Assembly: GCA_902576905.1 (NCBI GenBank)
Contig: CACGWW010000009.1
Coordinates: forward strand, 1-53,718
Direction of reading: 5' to 3'
Source: an uncultured Alphaproteobacteria bacterium
GTDB lineage: Bacteria > Pseudomonadota > Alphaproteobacteria > Rhodobacterales > Rhodobacteraceae
Length of the DNA stretch: 53,718 bases
Shown here: positions 26,182 through 34,382 of the stretch, piece after piece
How the letters are laid out: each line of letters opens with the position of its first letter
Numbering within the stretch: position 1 is the stretch's first letter
Notes under the pieces: model-generated
The model's input: the letters and a program-made list of their open reading frames with translations, nothing else
Told to the model about the DNA's origin: nothing
The model's database searches: none
Made by a program: the position numbers and the translations under genes

Positions 26182-27711
26182 CTAAACAAAAGCATCTGGC
26201 ATAGAGCTTTTCTTTTTAAGAACATATTCTTTAAGCTCCTCTATTTTCGATAACTCAAGTTCAGGGGCTTCATAATTTTTCAAAAGCTGTTTAGCTTTTT
26301 TGTTAGCTTCATACGTTAAATCTTTTTCACCTTCTTCTTGCCATGTTTCGAATGGCTTGTAATTCAAAATATCTGAACGCCAAAAAGCTGATTTGAAATT
26401 TTTTTGCGTATGATCACATCCTAAAAAGTGGCCTCCCGCGCCAACATCTTTAATTGCCTCAAATGCTAGGTTTTCTTCTTCAACGTCAATACCTTTTGAA
26501 AGAGAGTTTAATATTCCTAATTGGTCAGCATCCATTATAAATTTTTCTACACTTGCAACTAATCCACCCTCTAACCACCCACATGAATGCAACATAAAGT
26601 TTACGCCACCCATTAACCCAGCGTGAAGGCTATTAGATGTTTCATATGCTGCCTGAGCATCAGTAATTTTTGAGCCACAAAGTCCTCCTCCTGACCTATA
26701 GGGGATTTTTAACCGTCTTGCCAACTGTCCAGCTCCGTATAAGACTTTTGACGACTCCGGCGTCCCAAATGTTGGCGCACCCGAATTCATATCGATAGAT
26801 GTAACGAAAGTACCAAAAATTACAGGAGCACCCTTTCTTACTAATTGACTATAAGCCACTCCTGCCAGGACTTCCGCCAAAACTTGTGATAGTGTCCCTG
26901 CCACTGTCACAGGTGCCATTGCACCTCCAACAATAAAAGGGGAGATAATACATGCTTGGTTTGCCCTCGCGTATACTTCCAGAGCACCCATCATTGTCGC
27001 ATCTAATACCAGAGGAGAATTTAGGTTTATCAATGATGTCATTACGGTATTTTCGCTAACAAATTTTTTACCAAAAATGATCTCACTCATTTCAACGGAG
27101 TCTTTTGCCCTCTCAGGCGCAGTGACCGAACCCATATATGGCTTGTCTGAAAGCGTCATATGCGCATAAAGCATGTCTAAATGTCTCTTATTTACTGGGA
27201 TATCTGTTGGTTCACAAAGAGTCCCTCCCGAGTGATGAACCCATTTTGACATATACGCTAGTTTTACGAGTTTCTCAAAATCTGCTATTTCAGCATAGCG
27301 CCTACCACCCTCGAGATCTCTAATAAAGGGGGGGCCATAAACAGGCGCACACACCAAATTCTTTCCTCCTATTTCAACATTCTTTATTTTGGATCTTGCA
27401 TGCTGAGTGAAAGTAGCCGGAGCTGAAGAACATAGCTTGCGCGCTAGACCTTTAGGTATTTTCACCAAATCTCCCTTTACATCAGCTCCAGCTTCTTTCC
27501 ATAAGTTTAATGCGAATTCGTTATCAGGGAATTTAACCCCAATCTCTGATAGAACTGTTTCAGCACTATTTTCAATTACTTGCAAAGCCTCTTCATTGAG
27601 TATTTCAAAATTTGGAATTTTTCTCTCAATATATTTGGAAAACTCTATTTGTTGAGTGGTTCTAGCTTCACGTCTCGCAGCTCTCCCACCCGAACCTCTT
27701 CTTGCTCTATT
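26182..27711 (-). CDS. Trimethylamine methyltransferase (MttB) family protein, non-pyrrolysine
   Basis: MttB-superfamily TIM-barrel proteins move a methyl group from a quaternary or tertiary amine to a corrinoid protein. Most members, like this one, lack pyrrolysine: the frame is open without an internal amber codon. The basic N-terminus RARRGSGGRAARREART is the usual family start. Core segments include HHSGGTLCEPTDIPVNKRHL, MGSVTAPERAKDSVEM, IISPFIVGGAMAPVTVAGT and RSGGGLCGSKITDAQAAYE. No corrinoid protein, RamA-type activator or transporter gene is adjacent, so the substrate is unknown. I chose TTG at 27711. A longer TTG start at 27750 adds 13 atypical residues. Confidence 0.88.
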   Translation of the reverse strand, partial: NRARRGSGGRAARREARTTQQIEFSKYIERKIPNFEILNEEALQVIENSAETVLSEIGVKFPDNEFALNLWKEAGADVKGDLVKIPKGLARKLCSSAPATFTQHARSKIKNVEIGGKNLVCAPVYGPPFIRDLEGGRRYAEIADFEKLVKLAYMSKWVHHSGGTLCEPTDIPVNKRHLDMLYAHMTLSDKPYMGSVTAPERAKDSVEMSEIIFGKKFVSENTVMTSLINLNSPLVLDATMMGALEVYARANQACIISPFIVGGAMAPVTVAGTLSQVLAEVLAGVAYSQLVRKGAPVIFGTFVTSIDMNSGAPTFGTPESSKVLYGAGQLARRLKIPYRSGGGLCGSKITDAQAAYETSNSLHAGLMGGVNFMLHSCGWLEGGLVASVEKFIMDADQLGILNSLSKGIDVEEENLAFEAIKDVGAGGHFLGCDHTQKNFKSAFWRSDILNYKPFETWQEEGEKDLTYEANKKAKQLLKNYEAPELELSKIEELKEYVLKKKSSMPDAFV

Positions 27712-27772
27712 CAATATAAAATACCAATCAGAAATATGTTTTGTTTGCAACCATGTGTTATGTTACCTAATG

Positions 27773-27782
27773 TTGGTACCAA
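27773..27782. promoter_or_regulatory. Palindrome in the mttB-like/guaA divergent spacer
   Basis: TTGGTACCAA is a perfect 10-base palindrome in the spacer between the divergent MttB-family gene and guaA. It is flanked by a partial extension of the symmetry (ATGTT on the left, AACAT on the right). It lies about 30 bases upstream of the guaA -10 element. It could be an operator for either gene. A palindrome of this length can also occur by chance, and no regulator gene is nearby. Confidence 0.3.
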
Positions 27783-27810
27783 TAACATCAATTTTATAGA
27801 TTAAAAAGCC

Positions 27811-27816
27811 TATAAT
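27811..27816 (+). promoter_or_regulatory. Consensus -10 element placing guaA transcription start on its ATG
   Basis: A perfect TATAAT ends five bases before the guaA ATG. Normal spacing from a -10 element puts the first transcribed base at or next to the A of the ATG (27822). There is no Shine-Dalgarno sequence in front of the ATG. Together this predicts a leaderless guaA mRNA. No good -35 hexamer is visible, so the promoter call is moderate. Confidence 0.45.
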
Positions 27817-27821
27817 TCGTC

Positions 27822-29363
27822 ATGATCCTAATTATTGATTTTGGAAGTCAAGTAACTCAACTCATTGCGAGGCGTATAAGAGAGCTTAGCGTTTATTGCG
27901 AAATTATTCCTTGGGATGCAGATATTCTAAATACTAAATCAATTAGCGAGGCAAAAGCTCTGGTTTTATCTGGAGGCCCAGACTCTACAAGAGTAAAGAA
28001 AAGCCCGACAGTATCAAAACGAATTTTTGACTTAAACATTCCTATATTAGGCATTTGCTATGGGCATCAGCTTATTTGCAAACTGTTAGGCGGCAAGATA
28101 TCAAAGTCAGAAAAGAGAGAGTTTGGAAAAACAATTATCCGTATAAATAGAAAAAATCAGTCTCTATTGCTAAAAGATTTATTTAAAAATAACATAGAGG
28201 AAGTTTGGATGAGTCATGGTGATGCAGTAACCGAATTACCAGAAGGGTTCGTAGAACTAGCAAGCTCGAATACCTCATCATTTTCAATAATTGGAGATGC
28301 TGCTAGGCAGGTTTATGGTGTCCAGTTTCATCCCGAAGTATTTCACACAGTAAACGGAAAAAAGTTTTTAGAAAACTTTGTAAACATTGCAAACATTAAA
28401 AGAAACTGGACGCCCGTTAAGATAACGGAAAGTTTAATCGAAAAACTTAAAAACGAGATTGGAGACGAAAGGGTAATTTGTGGCCTATCCGGTGGAGTGG
28501 ATAGCACAGTCACAGCTCTTCTATTGCATAGGTCAATCAAAAACAATCTAACATGTATTTTTGTCGATAATGGGCTTCTGCGAAAGCAAGAAGCTAATCA
28601 GATAGAGTTTCTTTTCAAAAAGCACTTCAAAATTAAATTAAAAACGGTAAAGGCAAAAAAATTTTTTTTAAAGAATCTTAAAGGCGTGACCGATCCTGAA
28701 AAGAAGAGAAAAATTATAGGAAAGCTTTTCATAAATGTCTTTGAGAAAGAGGCTAAAAAGCTAAGAAATGTACGCTTTCTGGCACAAGGAACTCTCTATC
28801 CTGATGTAATTGAGTCGACGTCGGTGCATGGAAAATCAGCAGCAACTATCAAGAGTCATCATAATGTGGGTGGGCTACCAAAAAAAATGAACCTAAAGTT
28901 AGTAGAACCATTAAAAACGCTATTTAAGGATGAGGTTAGAAAAATTGGTTCCGAGTTAAATCTCGATAAAACGTTTCTAAATAGGCACCCGTTCCCCGGA
29001 CCAGGTTTAGCTATAAGATGCCCCGGTGAAATAACTGCAAAAAAACTGAGGCTTCTGAGAGAAGCAGACAATATTTTCATTGAACAGCTAAGAAAACATA
29101 AATTATACAATAATGTATGGCAAGCATCAGTAATCTTACTACCTGTTAAAAGCGTGGGCGTGATGGGTGACGCAAGGACACATGAGTATAGCTGTGTCCT
29201 AAGAGCAGTAAGTAGCACCGACGGGATGACCGCTGACTTCTCTTACTTCAAAAGGGAATTCCTTTCAGAAACAAGCAATAAAATTATTAACGAAGTAAAA
29301 GGAATAAATAGAGTGTTGTTTGATATTACCTCTAAACCGCCCGGAACAATTGAGTGGGAATGA
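27822..29363 (+). CDS. guaA: GMP synthase (glutamine-hydrolysing)
   Basis: GuaA converts XMP to GMP. The 513-residue protein carries a class I amidotransferase domain with nucleophile C79 (ILGICYGHQL) and the His-Glu pair in YGVQFHPEVFHT. The ATP pyrophosphatase domain follows, with P-loop GLSGGVDSTV near residue 219, and then the dimerisation domain (RHPFPGPGLAIR, GVMGDARTHEYSCVLRAV). The C-terminus SKPPGTIEWE is the family's invariant ending. The gene is alone on its transcript and appears to be leaderless. Confidence 0.97.
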   Translation: MILIIDFGSQVTQLIARRIRELSVYCEIIPWDADILNTKSISEAKALVLSGGPDSTRVKKSPTVSKRIFDLNIPILGICYGHQLICKLLGGKISKSEKREFGKTIIRINRKNQSLLLKDLFKNNIEEVWMSHGDAVTELPEGFVELASSNTSSFSIIGDAARQVYGVQFHPEVFHTVNGKKFLENFVNIANIKRNWTPVKITESLIEKLKNEIGDERVICGLSGGVDSTVTALLLHRSIKNNLTCIFVDNGLLRKQEANQIEFLFKKHFKIKLKTVKAKKFFLKNLKGVTDPEKKRKIIGKLFINVFEKEAKKLRNVRFLAQGTLYPDVIESTSVHGKSAATIKSHHNVGGLPKKMNLKLVEPLKTLFKDEVRKIGSELNLDKTFLNRHPFPGPGLAIRCPGEITAKKLRLLREADNIFIEQLRKHKLYNNVWQASVILLPVKSVGVMGDARTHEYSCVLRAVSSTDGMTADFSYFKREFLSETSNKIINEVKGINRVLFDITSKPPGTIEWE

Positions 29364-29426
29364 TTAAAAATACAATAAAATCGATATTTAATAATAAAGT
29401 ATTATTGATCGTCAATTATTAATAAA

Positions 29427-29930
29427 ATGGAACAGGAAAGAGTACAGCACAGTTTATTAGGAAAATCTTTACATTGGGTTTTCGTTCTTTTATTCGGGTA
29501 TGGAATATTAAAGCAGATTGAAAATAAAGAACAATTAAATGATTTAGGGCTTCTTATATCAGAAATGTTTTTTGCGGTGGCTTTTTTATTATTTATAATG
29601 TTTCGGTTCATTTACATGAAAAGAAGCTATAAAACCGCGCTCCCTTCAGAAACATCAAAAATACAACGTATAGCAGCAAAAGTTGTCCATACGTCGATGT
29701 ATTTTGTTTTTACTGGAATTTCAATCTCCGGCTTGGTAATTGGGACCCTTTTCTGGCTGGGTTATAAAGATAGCCTATTGATTGAAACCATAATTTGGGC
29801 CCACGAACTACTTTTCTCCACCATATTATGGTTGATTTCCGTTCATATCTTGGCGGCAATATATCATCGAACCCAACACGATCTTGTGTGGAGCTCTATG
29901 GTTCCCTTTTTAAAGGAAAAGGTCAAATAA
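29427..29930 (+). CDS. Cytochrome b561-family membrane protein
   Basis: The 167-residue protein has four predicted membrane spans, as in bacterial CybB/b561-type di-haem proteins. Candidate haem-ligand histidines sit in the spans: H16 (GKSLHWVFV), H88 (AAKVVHTSMY), H126 (WAHELL) and H140/H147 (SVHILAAIYHR). The end, HRTQHDLVWSSMVPFLKE, matches the usual C-terminal stretch. Such proteins move electrons between quinone and other acceptors, for example superoxide in E. coli CybB. The partner here is unknown. DUF952 follows seven bases later and is likely co-transcribed. Confidence 0.85.
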   Translation: MEQERVQHSLLGKSLHWVFVLLFGYGILKQIENKEQLNDLGLLISEMFFAVAFLLFIMFRFIYMKRSYKTALPSETSKIQRIAAKVVHTSMYFVFTGISISGLVIGTLFWLGYKDSLLIETIIWAHELLFSTILWLISVHILAAIYHRTQHDLVWSSMVPFLKEKVK

Positions 29931-29937
29931 ACGAGCA

Positions 29938-30282
29938 ATGAGTAAGGTTTTTAAAGTATGTGAAGAGGATGACTGGGAAAGCACAAAAAACGAAGATTTT
30001 TTTCTAGGGTCAAAAGCTGATCGAAGCGATGGCTTTATTCACTTTTCTACTTCAGAACAATTGGAAGAAACCTTAGAAAAATATTTCAAGTTGATGAGCC
30101 CTTTGTATTTGCTGGAAGTAAAAACAGATGATCTAGCACTGGTTTGGGAGATAAGTAGAAATAATCAGTTGTTCCCGCATTTATACAGTCCACTGCCATT
30201 GGATATGGTTTCCCAAGTATACAGAATTTTCATAGACGATGAAGGAAAGCATATTATTCCTGAGCAGGTGTTAAATAATTAG
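29938..30282 (+). CDS. DUF952 family protein
   Basis: The 114-residue protein matches the DUF952 pattern: a strand with VFKVCEEDDW, then SDGFIHFSTSEQLEETLEKYF, LYLLEVKTDDLALVWEIS and LFPHLYSPLPLDMV. The HFSTSEQ and HLYSPLPL motifs are the conserved ones and line a cleft in known structures of the family. No enzyme activity has been established for it. It follows the b561 gene with seven bases between and precedes the DUF924 gene by 62 bases. Confidence 0.87.
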   Translation: MSKVFKVCEEDDWESTKNEDFFLGSKADRSDGFIHFSTSEQLEETLEKYFKLMSPLYLLEVKTDDLALVWEISRNNQLFPHLYSPLPLDMVSQVYRIFIDDEGKHIIPEQVLNN

Positions 30283-30344
30283 CACCCCAAATTTAGAAGA
30301 GTAATAATTAAAAGGAGGGTAAACGCTTTTTTTCCCGTAAAAAT

Positions 30345-30890
30345 ATGAAAAGAGAATTAAACAGGATTTTAAATTTTTGGTTTGAAGACTTTAATTCAAA
30401 AGATTGGTTTAAAAAAGACGAGTATTTTGATAACCACATTAAAAACATTTTTGGTGATCAAATAGAAGAGGCTATGCTTGGCTATTATAATCATTGGACA
30501 AAATCTTTAGAAAGCTCGCTAGCACTTATCATATTAACTGACCAATTTACTAGAAATGTCTTTAGAGGAACACCCAGGGCCTTTTTAGGAGACACTCTTG
30601 CACTAAACACATGTTTTCATTGTTTAAATACCTTTGATATCAGTCTACAGAATAGAGAAAAAGCACACTTTACTTTAATACCATTAATGCATAGTGAAAA
30701 TTTAAGAATTCAAGAAATGTCTTTGCCATTATTTCAAGCGTACACTTCTGATAAAGTCTACCACTTTGCATTAAAACACAAAAATATAATTGAGAGATTT
30801 GGCAGGTTTCCACATAGAAACGCTATCTTAGGAAGAACACCGACAGCATCGGAAATTGAATTTTTAAAAAGTCCTGGATCCTTTTTCTAG
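30345..30890 (+). CDS. DUF924 family protein
   Basis: The 181-residue protein fits DUF924, an all-helical, TPR-like family of unknown role. It shows LNFWFED at the start, SSLALIILTDQFTRNVFRGTPRAF in the middle (the conserved LxDQFxRN-x-RG motif), YHFALKHKNIIERFGRFPHRN, and a C-terminal GRTPTASEIEFL. A strong AAGGAGGG lies about 27 bases before the ATG, too far to be a normal ribosome binding site, and there is no in-frame start between. Confidence 0.87.
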   Translation: MKRELNRILNFWFEDFNSKDWFKKDEYFDNHIKNIFGDQIEEAMLGYYNHWTKSLESSLALIILTDQFTRNVFRGTPRAFLGDTLALNTCFHCLNTFDISLQNREKAHFTLIPLMHSENLRIQEMSLPLFQAYTSDKVYHFALKHKNIIERFGRFPHRNAILGRTPTASEIEFLKSPGSFF

Positions 30891-30915
30891 AGCTCCAATG
30901 TCTAGTGCAGACGAT

Positions 30916-32076
30916 TTAAAAAGGGTTTGCCTTCTCAACCAATTTCACAAAAAAGCTTGCTCCTATCGGTGATAGTTCATCATTAAAATCATATTTAGGA
31001 TTGTGGACAGCTGCCCCCAAACCCTGCCCTACATGGAAATAACACCCAGGACGCTTCTCTATCATATATGAAAAATCCTCGGACGCCATTATTGGTTTTG
31101 CGTTTATGTCAACGTTTTGTTCACCAACTATCTCTTTAGCCACTTCAGCTGCAAATTTTGTTTCTCTTTGGTGATTTACTGTAGGGGGATAACCATAGTT
31201 GTAGTCCAACTTTATTTTCCCTCCAAAACCTCTGCTGTAACCCTTACATAATTCTTTTAGCCTTTTAACAACCAACAATTGTGCTTCTTTGGAAAGAGTT
31301 CGCACAGTTCCATTGATGAATGCATCGTTAGGAATAATGTTATGGGTCGTTCCAGCATGAAACTGCGTGATAGAAATCACTACTTTTTCCAAAGCCGATA
31401 AGTTTCTGGATGAAATAGTTTGTATAGCTTGCACAAGCTGTGTTCCGGTAATAAGTGGATCAATTGTTTCATCAGGCTCCGCTGCATGACCACCTTGACC
31501 ATAAATTTTAATGGTAAAATCATCTGCCGCTGCCATGTTTGGACCTATACAAGTCTTAAAAAAACCTAAAGGAGATCCAGGGTCGTTGTGGATCCCATAA
31601 ACCTCATCGATCTGAAACTTCTCCATTATGCCTTCGTCACACATGATTTTTGCTCCTCCTCCTCCTTCCTCTGCGGGTTGGAAAATAAGTGCAACATTCC
31701 CAGCAAAACTCCTTGTCTCGCATAAGTATTTAGCAGCTCCTAAAAGCATAGTTGTGTGTCCGTCATGTCCACAAGCGTGCATTATTCCAGTTCTTTTGGA
31801 TTTATATTTTTTATTAGTCATTTCTGTTAATGGTAATGCATCCATATCTGCTCTAAGCCCAATTGTTTTTCCATTAGATTTACCATTAATTATTGCAACA
31901 ATCCCTGTTTTTGCTATTCCAGAATGAATTTCATCTACACCAAATTCTTCCAGTTTAGATTTTACAAACTTTGCTGTCTCAAAACATTCAAATCCTAGTT
32001 CGGGATTAGAGTGCATCTGATGTCTCCATCCTTGCATCTCGTCAAAGTAATCTGATATCCTATTTATTACAGGCAA
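30916..32076 (-). CDS. M20 family amidohydrolase (hippurate/N-acyl-amino-acid hydrolase type)
   Basis: M20D peptidases remove acyl groups from amino acids or similar amides with a two-metal site. The signatures are RHQMHSNPELGFECFETAKFV, LRADMDALPLTE, the metal ligands in HACGHDGHTTMLLGAA, the catalytic Glu in FQPAEEGGGGAKIM, GGHAAEPDETIDPL in the lid domain, and ASEDFSYM with HNPKYDFND near the end. I chose TTG at 32076, which gives MPVINRISDYFDEMQGWRHQ as in relatives and 386 residues. The frame is open to 32127, but those residues (FSRFKLKKKIK) look untranslated. Substrate unknown. Confidence 0.9.
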   Translation of the reverse strand: MPVINRISDYFDEMQGWRHQMHSNPELGFECFETAKFVKSKLEEFGVDEIHSGIAKTGIVAIINGKSNGKTIGLRADMDALPLTEMTNKKYKSKRTGIMHACGHDGHTTMLLGAAKYLCETRSFAGNVALIFQPAEEGGGGAKIMCDEGIMEKFQIDEVYGIHNDPGSPLGFFKTCIGPNMAAADDFTIKIYGQGGHAAEPDETIDPLITGTQLVQAIQTISSRNLSALEKVVISITQFHAGTTHNIIPNDAFINGTVRTLSKEAQLLVVKRLKELCKGYSRGFGGKIKLDYNYGYPPTVNHQRETKFAAEVAKEIVGEQNVDINAKPIMASEDFSYMIEKRPGCYFHVGQGLGAAVHNPKYDFNDELSPIGASFFVKLVEKANPF

Positions 32077-32179
32077 AGTAACCTTAATTTTTTTTTTGAG
32101 CTTAAATCGACTAAAACATATAAACATATAGTATCATGCTTGCTATATTTGGAAAGGGCTTTTGAAAGGCGGCATTACA

Positions 32180-33364
32180 ATGATAATGGTTGATCAACCA
32201 CCAACTGAAAAAAATTTTGTTCAAAACCCTTATGCTTTCTATCGCCGTATCTTGAAAAGAGGTGGTGTTTGTTTCTGGGAAAATTACAACCAGAAGGCCT
32301 TTTTTACCTTCGACACCATAAACAAAATTTTTAAAGACAAGAGATTTGGTAGAGAGTTACCGCCAGACTTTAAACAACCTTATGAGAAAAATCTAAGTGA
32401 TTTTTATAGAATTGAGAGGAACTCAATGCTTGAATTGGAAGGGAAGAGACACACTCGATTACGAGGGTTGGTATTACGCGCATTCACTACTAAAAATATT
32501 CAAAAAATATCTAAAGATATTCACAATCTTTGCACTCAATTATTGGATAATATTCATGATAATGAAACAGATTTAATAAAAAGCTACGCAAAGCAAGTTC
32601 CTGTAATTACTATTGCTCGCCTCTTAGGAATACCAGAAGAAATGTCAGATCAATTGTTAAAATGGTCTAATTCAATGGTTGCTGTATACCAAGCAAACAT
32701 TTCAGCAGAGGGCAAAGACTTTGCAAATCAATCCTCAAAAGAATTCTTTGAATATATAAAAAAATATGTAGCTGAACGTCGCTCTAAGCCAGGAGATGAT
32801 TTAATAACTCATTTGATAAACGCTGAAGAAGATAATCAAAAGCTCAATTTTGATGAGTTAGTTTCAACTTGCATTTTATTATTAAATGCAGGACATGAAG
32901 CGACAGTCCATACTATAGGCAATGGAATAAAAGCATTACTTCTAAACAAAGTTGATTGTCGTTTTTTAAAAGAGAAAGAATGGCGTAGTATTGTAGAAGA
33001 AATCCTAAGATATGATCCACCACTTCATATATTTACAAGGTTTGCATACGAAAATTTAACTGTTGATGATGTTAACATTGCTCGTGGAGAAAAAATTAGC
33101 TTGGTTATAGGTGCGTCTGGCCATGACGAAGCCCGATGGGACAAGCCCTTTGAGTTCAGATCGAATAGACGTCCTTTAACTCATAATTCTTTCGGTGCAG
33201 GAGCACACTTTTGTCTCGGAGCCCCTTTAGCACGCTTAGAAATAATTTTGGCCCTTAAAAACCTTTTTGATAAAAAAAGATATATTAAGATACTTCAAAA
33301 GCCTGAGTATGCAGATATTTATCACTTTCATGGGCTAAAGTCATTAAATGTTGAAATGCGCTAA
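32180..33364 (+). CDS. Cytochrome P450
   Basis: This is a soluble bacterial class I P450 of 394 residues. The haem-binding loop is FGAGAHFCLGAPLARLE, with the thiolate Cys at about residue 345. The K-helix ExxR is EEILRYDPP. The C-helix region is EGKRHTRLRGLVLRAFT. The I-helix reads LLNAGHEATVHTIG, so the usual acid-threonine pair is Glu-Ala, followed by Thr, and the oxygen-activation relay differs from the textbook form. No ferredoxin or reductase gene is adjacent, and the substrate cannot be inferred. I chose ATG 32180, with AAGGCGG upstream, over a TTG at 32162. Confidence 0.93.
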   Translation: MIMVDQPPTEKNFVQNPYAFYRRILKRGGVCFWENYNQKAFFTFDTINKIFKDKRFGRELPPDFKQPYEKNLSDFYRIERNSMLELEGKRHTRLRGLVLRAFTTKNIQKISKDIHNLCTQLLDNIHDNETDLIKSYAKQVPVITIARLLGIPEEMSDQLLKWSNSMVAVYQANISAEGKDFANQSSKEFFEYIKKYVAERRSKPGDDLITHLINAEEDNQKLNFDELVSTCILLLNAGHEATVHTIGNGIKALLLNKVDCRFLKEKEWRSIVEEILRYDPPLHIFTRFAYENLTVDDVNIARGEKISLVIGASGHDEARWDKPFEFRSNRRPLTHNSFGAGAHFCLGAPLARLEIILALKNLFDKKRYIKILQKPEYADIYHFHGLKSLNVEMR

Positions 33365-33432
33365 ATGATCTCTACACTTATCACATATTGAAGAAGTATC
33401 GTGTAACTAACAATGTTAAATAAATTTTGCTT

Positions 33433-34026
33433 ATGAAACATTTTCGTTTTTTCTTCGCTTTTGCGACTTTTTTATTTTCACTAAACTTAGGCCTGTTAGA
33501 GAACTTTATATCATTGAATGATCTTTTAAGAGAAAATCGTGTCTATTACTTTAAAAAGAATAAGGACCCCGTAAGTGGACCAGTCAAAACTTTTTGGAAC
33601 AATGGTTATGTAGAAAATACCGGAATGCTATTGAACGGCTTAAAAGAAGAGGCTTGGGAATATTTTCATGATAACGGTAAATTGCGAGCAAAAGGTTCAT
33701 ATGTAAAAGGCAAAAAGGATGGAAATTGGTTAACTTTCTTTAATAATGGAAACATGCGATCACAAGAAGTATATTCAGAGGGTGTTCAATCAGGGGTTTG
33801 GAAGTTTTACTACCGAAGCGGCAATATTCGGACAGAAGAGGAATATAAAGATAACAATTTAGAGGGGATTTGGAGATTCTATCTTGAATCTGGAGAATTG
33901 ATTGAAAGCGGATCCCAAAAAAATGGCGTTAGAGACGGAATTTTAGAGATATTTGATAAATCAGGTGATCTGGTTAAGAAGGAAACATGGGCGATGGGTG
34001 TTCTTAAAGAAGTAGAGTTATACTAA
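33433..34026 (+). CDS. Secreted YwqK-like repeat protein (MORN-type repeats)
   Basis: The 197-residue protein has an N-terminal signal-like hydrophobic segment and then about six tandem repeats of about 23 residues with the pattern G-x-W-x-x-[YF]-[YF]-x-x-[GN]-G-x-[LI]-[RK], for example NGLKEEAWEYFHDNGKLRAKG and EGVQSGVWKFYYRSGNIRTEE. This is the COG2849 (YwqK) repeat. The family name 'antitoxin component' comes from a Bacillus context and does not apply here, because no toxin gene is adjacent. Repeat sheets of this kind usually bind proteins or surfaces. ogt starts on the base after its stop. Confidence 0.85.
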   Translation: MKHFRFFFAFATFLFSLNLGLLENFISLNDLLRENRVYYFKKNKDPVSGPVKTFWNNGYVENTGMLLNGLKEEAWEYFHDNGKLRAKGSYVKGKKDGNWLTFFNNGNMRSQEVYSEGVQSGVWKFYYRSGNIRTEEEYKDNNLEGIWRFYLESGELIESGSQKNGVRDGILEIFDKSGDLVKKETWAMGVLKEVELY

Positions 34027-34338
34027 ATGCAAAAAATAAAGTTTATGAAAATTATTAATGAAAGAAAGTGTTATGGAACTAAATTTCAGCTTGCTGTTTG
34101 GAAAGAGATAGCAAAAATAATACCTGGAAAGACTAAAACATACTCAGAAATAGCAAATATACTTGGCAAACCCAAATCTGCCAGAGCGGTAGCAAATGCT
34201 TGTGGCAAAAACCCTTATCCAGGCCCAATACCCTGCCACAGAGTAATAAGATCTGATGGGTCTTTAGGGGGTTACAGTGGCGCGGGCGGAATTGAAGCCA
34301 AACGAAAGCTACTTTTAAACGAAAGAGATAGTCTTTAA
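34027..34338 (+). CDS. O6-alkylguanine DNA methyltransferase, minimal C-terminal domain form
   Basis: The suicide enzyme Ogt/MGMT takes alkyl groups from O6 of guanine onto its own Cys. This 103-residue form has only the DNA-binding and active-site domain: FQLAVWKEIAKIIPGKTKTYSEIA (recognition helix region), the arginine-finger segment SARAVANACGKNP, the active site PIPCHRVIRSDGSLGGYSGG-like loop, and KRKLLLNE. The Cys is present, so it is not an alkyltransferase-like (PWHR) protein. The usual N-terminal ribonuclease-like domain is missing. The ATG abuts the previous TAA. An inner ATG at 34045 is also possible. Confidence 0.9.
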   Translation: MQKIKFMKIINERKCYGTKFQLAVWKEIAKIIPGKTKTYSEIANILGKPKSARAVANACGKNPYPGPIPCHRVIRSDGSLGGYSGAGGIEAKRKLLLNERDSL

Positions 34339-34382
34339 AAATATATATATTAAAGGCAGAAAAACAAAGAAATATTTTAGCA

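Noticed and set aside
26182-27750. Pyrrolysine-containing MttB
   Set aside because: The frame has no internal amber codon and the sequence matches the non-pyrrolysine branch; no pyl genes are present.
30310-30330. Strong AAGGAGGG sequence as evidence of a small gene or alternative DUF924 start
   Set aside because: No start codon follows it at a usable distance in any frame that gives a plausible product, and the DUF924 N-terminus fits the ATG at 30345.
33433-34026. Toxin-antitoxin system suggested by the YwqK family name
   Set aside because: No toxin-like gene is adjacent and the protein is a signal-bearing repeat protein; the name comes from another context.
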